Assembly: GCA_021790625.1 (NCBI GenBank)
Contig: JAJYGL010000005.1
Span: 1 to 7,995 of the forward strand
Origin: Pseudomonadota bacterium
GTDB taxonomy: Bacteria; Pseudomonadota; Gammaproteobacteria; Burkholderiales; Sulfuriferulaceae
Reading direction: 5' to 3'
Length of the DNA stretch: 7,995 nt
Shown piece by piece: positions 1-6,214 of the stretch. The notes under the pieces were generated by a model that had not been told where the DNA came from, did no database searches, and was given only the letters and a program-made list of their open reading frames with translations. The translations under genes were made by a program, and so were the position numbers. How positions within the stretch are numbered: position 1 is the stretch's first letter; every line of letters starts with the position of its first letter.

Positions 1-30
1 GATTTGGGTATGAAATGTTTATCAGAAGCA

Positions 31-52
31 TTTGTTACTTGTTTGTTACTTG
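31..52. repeat. Perfect 11-bp tandem duplication in the leader region
   Basis: The 11-mer TTTGTTACTTG occurs twice head to tail with no spacer (31-41 and 42-52). It is followed by further CTTG-rich sequence up to about 64. It lies 14 nt upstream of the FNR-like site and outside any convincing gene. It may be a simple slippage duplication or a doubled binding site; nothing in the sequence decides between these. The repeat itself is certain, its function is unknown. Confidence 0.9.
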
Positions 53-66
53 CTCGCTTGCTTGTT

Positions 67-80
67 TTGATTAAAATCAA
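67..80. promoter_or_regulatory. FNR/Anr-type binding site (candidate)
   Basis: TTGATTAAAATCAA matches the FNR/Anr/Dnr consensus TTGAT-N4-ATCAA at all ten specified positions. FNR-family proteins are CRP-like regulators that respond to oxygen (4Fe-4S cluster) or nitric oxide. The site centre, 73.5, is 159 nt upstream of the permease start codon. If the extended -10 at 112-120 is real, the site is centred near -53. This is not one of the classical activating positions (about -41.5 or -61.5), so it could act on another promoter, repress, or serve a gene to the left of the window. The match is seen directly; use by an FNR homologue is inference. Confidence 0.6.
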
Positions 81-110
81 CCCGTTTGTCAGATTCGCGA
101 AGGGTTGATT
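75..110. repeat. 9-bp inverted repeat overlapping the FNR-like site
   Basis: AATCAACCC (75-83) and GGGTTGATT (102-110) are perfect reverse complements separated by 18 nt. The left arm contains the right half (ATCAA) of the FNR-like box and the right arm supplies another TTGAT half-site (105-109). It could be a second regulator's operator, a spaced half-site array, or a weak hairpin in a transcript arriving from the left. It is not followed by a T-run, so a terminator is unlikely. Confidence 0.55.
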
Positions 111-111
111 G

Positions 112-120
112 TGATATTAT
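112..120 (+). promoter_or_regulatory. Candidate extended -10 element of the efflux operon
   Basis: TGATATTAT fits an extended -10 (TGn plus TATTAT, one mismatch to TATAAT). Transcription would begin near 127, giving a leader of about 106 nt. No good -35 hexamer lies 16-18 nt upstream; TTGTCA at 86-91 is too far away. Absence of a -35 is common for activator-dependent promoters, which fits a nearby FNR-type site. This is the best-looking -10 I found by eye; a weaker alternative is TTGTCG (147-152) with TAATAG (171-176). Confidence 0.35.
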
Positions 121-137
121 CTTGCGGATGACAAGAT
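119..137. promoter_or_regulatory. Hyphenated palindrome at the probable transcription start (candidate operator)
   Basis: ATCTTG (119-124) and CAAGAT (132-137) are inverted copies separated by 7 nt. The palindrome overlaps the last two bases of the candidate -10 and the predicted start near 127, a position where a bound repressor would block RNA polymerase. Efflux operons are often controlled by TetR-, MarR- or LysR-type proteins, but no regulator gene is visible in the window. Six-base arms can occur by chance. Confidence 0.25.
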
Positions 138-218
138 TGCCTGCGTTTGTCGCCTGCTGCTCATGCCCGTTAATAGGTGTATGACAGGGGGGGCAAAATC
201 AGGCTTACCGTTTTGACT

Positions 219-223
219 GAGGA
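219..223 (+). promoter_or_regulatory. Ribosome binding site of the permease gene
   Basis: GAGGA lies 9 nt before the ATG at 233. An in-frame TGA at 218-220 leaves that ATG as the only possible start in its frame, so motif and start codon support each other. Confidence 0.75.
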
Positions 224-232
224 TGTATTTAT

Positions 233-3200
233 ATGCTGGCGTTAGTCCGAATTGCCCTGAAACGGCCGTATACCTTTGTGGTGATGGCTATTTTAATTTT
301 TATTCTGGGGCCGTTGACGTATGTCAATATGCGGACGGATATTTTCCCCGATATTGATATTCCGGTGATCAGTGTCATCTGGAACTACAACGGGATGGAT
401 CCTTCCGATATGGCGGACCGGATTACCACGTATTTCGAGCGTAATCTTTCTGCGACGGTGAATGATATTCAGCACATCGAATCACAATCGCTGATTGGCG
501 TGTCGGTGGTAAAAATTTACTTTCACACCGGGGTGAATATCAACGGTGCAATGAGTCAGGTGTCAGCCATGGCGCTCTCGGTGCTGAAATACCTGCCACC
601 TGGTATCACGCCACCACAGATTCTGGTTTATAACGCGTCCAGCGTGCCAATTCTACAATTGGCGCTGCACAGCCATCGGTTGATGGACAATCAGTTGTTC
701 GATATTTCCAATAACTTCATCCGCCCGGTGTTGTCACAGGTGGAAGGTGCTGCAGTGCCGTCACCTTATGGTGGTAAAGTGCGTCAGATCATGGTTGATT
801 TGAACCCGAAGGAGTTGCGCGCCAAGGGATTGACACCCATCGATGTCGGACGGGCATTGGGCAAGCAGAATCTGCTGTATCCGACGGGTACTGAAAAAAT
901 TGGTGAATTTGAGTATCTGGTGTCGCTCAATATCAGTCCGACGGTGTTGGAACAACTGAACGATCTTCCGATCAAGCAGGTGGGCGGTGCAACCATTTAC
1001 ATGCGTGACGTGGCGTACGTGCACGACGGGTTTGCGCCACAGACCAACCTGGTGCGTATCGATGGCCGCCATTCTGTGCTGACCACGATCCAGAAAAACG
1101 GAAATGCTTCGACGCTGGAAATCATTAAACAGGTGAAAGCATTGTTACCACGCATCATCGCTGGTGCGCCAGCCGGATTGCATATCAGTCTGGTGGGTGA
1201 CACCTCAAAATTCGTGGAAGAATCAGTGAATGGCGTGATTCGTGAAGGGATCACCGCGGCCTTGCTGACCGGATTGATGATCTTGCTGTTTCTGGGTAGC
1301 TGGCGCTCCACGGTCATCATCATGTTGTCGATTCCGCTGGCGATTCTTTCGGCCATTCTGTTATTGCATATGGCCGGGCAAACCATCAACCTGATGACCT
1401 TGGGCGGATTGGCTCTGGCGGTGGGTATTCTGGTGGACGACGCCACGGTGACGATTGAAAATATCAACTGGCATCTGGAACATGGCAAAGAGGTGGAACC
1501 GGCTATCATGGACGGCGCACAACAGATTGTCGTGCCAGCATTTGTTTCGTTGCTGTCAATTTGTATTGTGTTTGTCCCGATGTTCTTTTTACCGGGGGTA
1601 TCAGGTTACCTGTTCGTGCCGATGGCCGAAGCGGTGGTGTTCTCCATGGTTTCTTCTTTCCTGCTTTCGCGTACGTTGGTGCCGACGGTCGCAAATTATT
1701 TGCTCAAACCGCATGCGCATTATGGCGAAAACGAGGGATCGGCAGGCCATGAGCATGCGGCAACGGATCATCTGCCGCCGACACGTAACCCGCTGGTACT
1801 GTTTCAGCGTGGTTTCGAGAGCGTGTTCAGTCGTTTCCGGGATGGATACCGTGGCATTTTATTGATGGCGCTAAGCAATCGTCCGTGGTTCATCATTGGA
1901 TTTCTGAGCTTTGTTCTGGTTTCGTTTTTGCTGGTGCCATGGTTGGGGCGCAACTTCTTCCCGACGGTTGATGCAGGGCAGATTAAAATGCATATTCGCG
2001 CACAGACCGGTACACGTATTGAAGAAACGACCCGATTGGTGTCTGAAATCGATAAGGATGTGCGCCGTCATATTCCGGCAAGCGAGATTGACACCATTGT
2101 CGATAACATTGGTTTGCCGGTCAGCGGTATCAACTTGACATATAGCAATTCGGCGCCAATTGGTAATGCGGATGCGGACATTCTCATTTCGCTCAAGGAA
2201 AATCATCATCCGACGGAAGGGTATGTGGAAATGTTGCGTCGCAAGTTGCCGCATGATTTCCCTGGTGTGACATTCTCGTTCCTGCCCGCAGATATCGTGA
2301 GCCAGATTCTGAATTTCGGCATGCCTGCGCCGCTGGACGTTCAGATCGTTGGCTTTCACGGTGAAGAAAACCAGCAATACGCGGCGGAGGTGATGAGGAA
2401 ATTGTACAATGTCTCCGGTTTGGTAGATTTGCGTATCCAGCAGGCGTTCGATGAACCGGAACTGCACACGACAGTAGATCGGGCGCGAGCCAAGGCGTTG
2501 GGGATGACGCAGGACGACGTGGTGCAGACGATGTTAACCACTTTGTCGGGCAGTTTACAGACCGCGCCTAACTTCTGGGTAAATCCGAAGAATCATGTGT
2601 CTTATCCATTGGTTGTACAAACACCGCAGTACCGCATCGATACGCTGGACGAGTTGATGAATATCCCCTTGCCACACGGAACGTCGGGTATTCCGCAGAT
2701 TCTAGGCACGGTAGCACAAGTCAAGCGTGTACATAGTCCTGCCGTGGTGTCGCATTATAATGTGCAGCCGACTATCGATATTTATGGCACGCCTGAGCAG
2801 CGTGATCTGGGATCGATTGCCAACGATGTGCAGACCATTCTGGATGAAACCAGCAAAGACGTGCCAAAGGGGTCATTTGTGGTGCTGCGCGGTCAGGTGG
2901 AGGCGATGAATACTTCATACGAAGGTTTGATATTTGGGCTGGTATTTTCCATTCTGTTAATTTATATGCTGATTGTGGTGAATTTCCAGTCGTGGCTGGA
3001 CCCGTTTGTGATTATCACGGCGTTGCCTGCTGCGCTGGCCGGTATCGTGTGGATGTTGTTTGTGACACACACGCCGTTGTCAGTACCCGCATTGATTGGC
3101 GCGATTATGTGTATGGGCGTGGCAACTGCTAACAGTATTCTAGTGGTGAGTTTTGCCCGCGAGCGCTTAAGTCAGGGTGACAGCGGTCTGGCAGCGGCGG

Positions 3201-3454
3201 TTGAGGCGGGTTATATTCGCTTCCGCCCCGTGCTGATGACCGCACTGGCGATGATTATCGGTATGGCGCCGATGGCGTTGGGACTTGGCGATGGTGGTGA
3301 GCAGAATGCGCCACTCGGTCGCGCGGTGATCGGCGGCCTGGCATTTGCTACCGTGGCAACCTTGCTTTTCGTGCCGGTCGTGTTCAGCCTGGTGCATCGC
3401 AACGCCAAATCAGAATCCGTATTAGAATCCAATTCCACTCATTCCGGAGAATAA
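233..3454 (+). CDS. RND efflux permease, HAE-1/AcrB-like, inner membrane
   Basis: This is the proton-driven inner-membrane pump of a tripartite exporter; its substrate is unknown. At 1073 aa it has the normal family length. The topology is classical: TM1 about 13-31, a large periplasmic loop to about 335, TM2-TM6 about 339-490, TM7 about 552-572, a second periplasmic loop to about 895, and TM8-TM12 about 898-1054. TM4 carries GILVDDATV, with D402 and D403 matching AcrB D407/D408. R996 and T1003 (RFRPVLMT) match R971/T978. The segment GVATANSIL puts A966 where AcrB has K940. The DD pair points to organic-compound exporters rather than CusA-type metal pumps. A His-rich stretch (H494, H496, H506, H508, H513) lies in the cytoplasmic TM6-TM7 loop. 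The start is fixed by GAGGA and an in-frame stop just upstream. It is the first gene of the operon, 4 nt before the adaptor. Family assignment is firm. Confidence 0.96.
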   Translation: MLALVRIALKRPYTFVVMAILIFILGPLTYVNMRTDIFPDIDIPVISVIWNYNGMDPSDMADRITTYFERNLSATVNDIQHIESQSLIGVSVVKIYFHTGVNINGAMSQVSAMALSVLKYLPPGITPPQILVYNASSVPILQLALHSHRLMDNQLFDISNNFIRPVLSQVEGAAVPSPYGGKVRQIMVDLNPKELRAKGLTPIDVGRALGKQNLLYPTGTEKIGEFEYLVSLNISPTVLEQLNDLPIKQVGGATIYMRDVAYVHDGFAPQTNLVRIDGRHSVLTTIQKNGNASTLEIIKQVKALLPRIIAGAPAGLHISLVGDTSKFVEESVNGVIREGITAALLTGLMILLFLGSWRSTVIIMLSIPLAILSAILLLHMAGQTINLMTLGGLALAVGILVDDATVTIENINWHLEHGKEVEPAIMDGAQQIVVPAFVSLLSICIVFVPMFFLPGVSGYLFVPMAEAVVFSMVSSFLLSRTLVPTVANYLLKPHAHYGENEGSAGHEHAATDHLPPTRNPLVLFQRGFESVFSRFRDGYRGILLMALSNRPWFIIGFLSFVLVSFLLVPWLGRNFFPTVDAGQIKMHIRAQTGTRIEETTRLVSEIDKDVRRHIPASEIDTIVDNIGLPVSGINLTYSNSAPIGNADADILISLKENHHPTEGYVEMLRRKLPHDFPGVTFSFLPADIVSQILNFGMPAPLDVQIVGFHGEENQQYAAEVMRKLYNVSGLVDLRIQQAFDEPELHTTVDRARAKALGMTQDDVVQTMLTTLSGSLQTAPNFWVNPKNHVSYPLVVQTPQYRIDTLDELMNIPLPHGTSGIPQILGTVAQVKRVHSPAVVSHYNVQPTIDIYGTPEQRDLGSIANDVQTILDETSKDVPKGSFVVLRGQVEAMNTSYEGLIFGLVFSILLIYMLIVVNFQSWLDPFVIITALPAALAGIVWMLFVTHTPLSVPALIGAIMCMGVATANSILVVSFARERLSQGDSGLAAAVEAGYIRFRPVLMTALAMIIGMAPMALGLGDGGEQNAPLGRAVIGGLAFATVATLLFVPVVFSLVHRNAKSESVLESNSTHSGE
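3446..3450 (+). promoter_or_regulatory. Ribosome binding site of the adaptor gene, inside the permease 3' end
   Basis: GGAGA lies 8 nt before the ATG at 3459 and overlaps the last two sense codons of the permease gene (stop TAA 3452-3454). This suggests translation of the two genes is closely linked. Confidence 0.75.
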
Positions 3455-3458
3455 AAAC

Positions 3459-4619
3459 ATGGCAAATGAATATCCACACGTCGCGATATCCGGGCGCGCG
3501 CGCCTTGGGTTGTTGTTGATTTTGTTGACAGCCGGTGCGGTCGCCGCGACGGGCATTGTCAGTCGCATGCATCATGAAACCGAATTGGCGCAAGCGGCCG
3601 AATTGCACGATATTATGCCCGTCAAGCTAGTTGCGCCGAAACCGATGCCTGCGACCCAACATTTGACCTTGCCGGGTAATTTAACGCCGTATTATGAAGC
3701 GTTTGTGTATTCTCGCGTAAATGGTTACCTGAAAATCTGGTATACCGATATTGGCGCACATGTCAAAAAAGGTCAGTTGCTGGCTATTGTCGAAACGCCA
3801 GAGCTCGATCAGCAGATTCAACGGGCGCAGTCTGATTTGGAAACGGCAAAGGCCAGATTGGAATTGGCGAATATTACGGCGGAACGCTGGAAAAATCTGT
3901 TGCAGACAGATTCGGTTTCGCGCCAGGAAGTCGATGAGAAAGTGCAGGATGCCAAGGCACAACAAGCATTAGTGGACGCGGCAAAAGCCAATCTGGATTC
4001 GTTGCGAGCCGATCAGGCGTTTAACCATATCGTTGCCCCATTTGATGGGGTAGTCACTGATCGCCAGACTGATATTGGGATGCTGATTTCCATTGGTAGC
4101 AGTGATAGCAAGACGCCGTTGTTCCACGTCGCGGATACGCATATTTTGCGGGTGTGGGTGGATGTTCCGCAGGATTTTGCCAGCTTGATCAAAGTGGGAT
4201 CTGTAGCACAGGTGACGTTCCCGGATCGTCCGGGCAAGACATATCCGGCGCGTGTGGTGACGACATCGCAGGCAATCCATATTGATTCCCGTACGTTGAC
4301 TGTCGAACTGTACATGGACAATCAGGGCGGTGAGTTTGTGCCTGGCGCTTATGGCGATGTGAAATTTACTTTGCCGACACTCACAAGCACATTCATTTTG
4401 CCGCCAACTACCTTGTTGTTTCGCAAGGGTGGTTTGAAAGTAGCGACGGTTGGTCCGGACAACCGCGTGGTGCTGAAGTCGATTACCATTGGACGTGATC
4501 TGGGCAAGGCGGTGGAAGTCACCTCTGGTATTAATGCGAATGATAGAATCATAGATCCACCTTCGGATTCAATTGCCAATGGTGACCGTGTGAAAGTTGT
4601 GGATGGAAAACACCTATGA
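3459..4619 (+). CDS. Periplasmic adaptor (membrane fusion protein, HlyD/AcrA type) of the RND pump
   Basis: This adaptor bridges the inner-membrane permease and the outer-membrane channel. At 386 aa it has normal length. Residues about 16-34 form one hydrophobic segment without a lipobox cysteine, so it is probably anchored by an uncleaved N-terminal helix rather than a lipid. The domain order is the usual one: first lipoyl half about 80-112 (SRVNGYLKIWYTDIGAHVKKG), alpha-helical hairpin about 113-188 rich in Ala, Gln, Glu and Lys, second lipoyl half about 189-225 (IVAPFDGVVTDR, then GMLI), beta-barrel about 226-305 (RVWVDVPQ, GAYGDVKF), and a membrane-proximal domain to the end. Its stop codon overlaps the start of the next gene as ATGA (4616-4619). 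Its partners are most simply the two flanking gene products. The family is clear; the substrate is not. Confidence 0.95.
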   Translation: MANEYPHVAISGRARLGLLLILLTAGAVAATGIVSRMHHETELAQAAELHDIMPVKLVAPKPMPATQHLTLPGNLTPYYEAFVYSRVNGYLKIWYTDIGAHVKKGQLLAIVETPELDQQIQRAQSDLETAKARLELANITAERWKNLLQTDSVSRQEVDEKVQDAKAQQALVDAAKANLDSLRADQAFNHIVAPFDGVVTDRQTDIGMLISIGSSDSKTPLFHVADTHILRVWVDVPQDFASLIKVGSVAQVTFPDRPGKTYPARVVTTSQAIHIDSRTLTVELYMDNQGGEFVPGAYGDVKFTLPTLTSTFILPPTTLLFRKGGLKVATVGPDNRVVLKSITIGRDLGKAVEVTSGINANDRIIDPPSDSIANGDRVKVVDGKHL

Positions 4620-6130
4620 GAATGTTACGTTTGACGACTCTGGCGGTAGCGGTGACGACTGCGCTGGCGGGATGCTCACTGGCGCCAACGTATCATCCGC
4701 CACAAACGGCGGTACCCGCGCAATATAAAGAGATCGGTGACTGGCAACCGGCGAAGCCTGCTGACACGGCCTCGCGTGGTGATTGGTGGCGCGAGTACCA
4801 CGACAGCACGCTGGATCAGTTGGTGGCAGGACTTGATCAGGCCAACCCGACTCTGGCTGAAGCGCTTTCGCATTACGATGAATCACAGGCGCTGGAACAA
4901 CAGGCGCAATCGTATCTGTTGCCGACGTTGAACCTTGGTGGCTATGATACGCAAAATACTAATTTTTATAATAAACCGCATATTTTCGAATCGGAAAGCC
5001 AACAGCCCTTCGGGCACCAGAAGCCGAACAACTATAACGAGCAATTTGGCGGCCTGGAGTTGAGCTACGAGCTGGATTTATGGGGGCGTGTGCGCAACAT
5101 GGTGGCGGAAGGCAAGGCGCAAAGTGAAGCCGCTGCCGCAGATCTGGAATCAGTACGGTTAAGCCTGCGTGCCAGCCTGGCCAACAATTATATTTCATTG
5201 CGCGGACTGGATGCGCAAGTACAATTGCTCAAGGATGTGGTGGTGGCGTATCAAAAAGCGCTCACATTGACAGAAGATCGGTATAAGGGTGGTATCGATT
5301 CGGCGATGGATGTGTCGCGTGCCCGTGCCCAACTGGATTCGGCTCAAGCCGAACTGTCTGATTTGTCTGCCAGTCGCGCCTTGTACGAACACGCCATTGC
5401 CACTTTGGTGGGCAAACCGGCATCCAGTTTCAGTCTGGCGCCAGGAGAACTGTCGCTTGCCTTGCCGGTGCAACCGTTGGGCGTGCCGAGCCAGTTGTTG
5501 CAGCGGCGTCCAGACATTGCTTCTGCTGAACGGCAGATGGCAGCAGCGAATGCGGGTATCGGGGTGGCACGAGCGGCCTATTATCCGACCATCATGCTGG
5601 GCGGTTTTACCGGGGCGTATGCAGTCAATTCGCAGCAATTGGCAATGGCCCCGATGGGTATCTGGAGCATCGGCCCTTCTGCGTTGCTGAATGTGTTTGA
5701 TGCGGGCAGACGTCGTGCCATCAACCGTCAGGCAAAAGACCAGATGGATATTGCTGCTGCGCAATATCGGGCAACTGTACTGGGTGCGTTTCAGCAGGTT
5801 GAGGATAATCTGGCCTTGCTGAATCATCTGGCAAGAGAGTCAAAGCATGTCAATGAGGCAGTCAAGGATACGAATAAAACGTTGAGCATTGCGATGAACC
5901 GGTATCGCGAAGGGATGGTGAATTATCTCGAAGTGGTGACCGCACAGACTTCGGCTTTGCGCGCCCAGTTGCTGGGTATCAATATTCGGGTACGGCGCTT
6001 GCAGGCCGACGTGAATTTGGTCAAGGCGTTGGGCGGTGGTTATCAAGCGCCTGAGCATGGTGAAAAAATGACCAAACCGGCTCCGGCGCCGGCTCCCGAT
6101 ACGGCGCATTTTGATAATGCCATGAGTTGA
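4616..6130 (+). CDS. Outer-membrane efflux lipoprotein, NodT/OprM family
   Basis: This protein forms the trimeric outer-membrane channel that completes the pump. The N-terminus is a lipoprotein signal peptide ending in the lipobox LAGC (17-20). C20 would be lipidated, and Ser at +2 suits export to the outer membrane. Length is 504 aa, close to the family norm. The two related halves expected of an outer-membrane efflux protein are visible: ELDLWGRVR (152-160) in the first and LNVFDAGRRRA (358-368) in the second. Other family hallmarks are GDWW (55-58), LLQRRPDI (294-301), FQQVEDNLALL (392-402) and ALGGGY (471-476). The end is a Pro/Ala-rich tail (about 487-496), possibly disordered. ATG 4616 overlaps the adaptor stop and has GGAA at 4605-4608 as a modest ribosome site; a second in-frame ATG at 4622 would give the same signal peptide two residues shorter. 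Confidence 0.95.
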   Translation: MRMLRLTTLAVAVTTALAGCSLAPTYHPPQTAVPAQYKEIGDWQPAKPADTASRGDWWREYHDSTLDQLVAGLDQANPTLAEALSHYDESQALEQQAQSYLLPTLNLGGYDTQNTNFYNKPHIFESESQQPFGHQKPNNYNEQFGGLELSYELDLWGRVRNMVAEGKAQSEAAAADLESVRLSLRASLANNYISLRGLDAQVQLLKDVVVAYQKALTLTEDRYKGGIDSAMDVSRARAQLDSAQAELSDLSASRALYEHAIATLVGKPASSFSLAPGELSLALPVQPLGVPSQLLQRRPDIASAERQMAAANAGIGVARAAYYPTIMLGGFTGAYAVNSQQLAMAPMGIWSIGPSALLNVFDAGRRRAINRQAKDQMDIAAAQYRATVLGAFQQVEDNLALLNHLARESKHVNEAVKDTNKTLSIAMNRYREGMVNYLEVVTAQTSALRAQLLGINIRVRRLQADVNLVKALGGGYQAPEHGEKMTKPAPAPAPDTAHFDNAMS

Positions 6131-6172
6131 TGTACGGATGTGTATTGTGTGTATTGGTTGAAATTATTTGAA

Positions 6173-6213
6173 TCAAATCAAGAACCCCGCCTAAAGCGGG
6201 GTTCTTGATTTGG
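6173..6213. terminator. Strong, probably bidirectional terminator between convergent genes
   Basis: The arms 6175-6190 and 6196-6211 pair perfectly (16 bp) around the 5-nt loop CTAAA. C6174-G6212 and a T-G pair at 6173/6213 extend the stem. The GC-rich core (ACCCCGC/GCGGGGT) sits next to the loop and the outer stem is A-rich on one side and T-rich on the other, so each strand gives a hairpin ending in U-rich sequence. It ends the efflux operon, whose stop is 42 nt before the stem, and lies 1 nt from the stop codon of the convergent - strand gene. The stem is seen directly; bidirectional activity is inferred from its symmetry and position. Confidence 0.88.
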
Positions 6214-6214
6214 A

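Noticed and set aside
1..31. A - strand ATG at 31-29 with a frame open to the left edge, possibly a divergent regulator
   Set aside because: Only about 10 codons are visible and there is no clear ribosome binding site before it.
1..108. A + strand frame open from the left edge to TGA at 106-108 (35 codons), possibly the tail of an upstream gene
   Set aside because: It is short, contains the 11-bp tandem repeat and the FNR-like site, and shows no recognisable protein pattern. The DNA to the left would settle it.
163..216. A 17-codon upstream reading frame (ATG 163 to TGA 214) before the permease gene
   Set aside because: No Shine-Dalgarno sequence precedes it and its product has no leader-peptide features such as runs of one amino acid.
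1436..1441. Assignment of the permease as a CusA/CzcA-type heavy-metal exporter, prompted by the His-rich loop
   Set aside because: TM4 carries the DD pair (GILVDDATV) typical of drug-type RND pumps, and the CusA-type TM4 and TM10 patterns are absent.
1871..2467. A 198-codon frame on the - strand
   Set aside because: It lies wholly antisense to the well-supported permease gene and its translation shows no domain-like pattern, only the mirror of the permease codons.
5195..5827. A 210-codon frame on the - strand
   Set aside because: It is antisense to the outer-membrane factor, rich in Arg/His/Gln as expected of a shadow frame, and has no recognisable family features.
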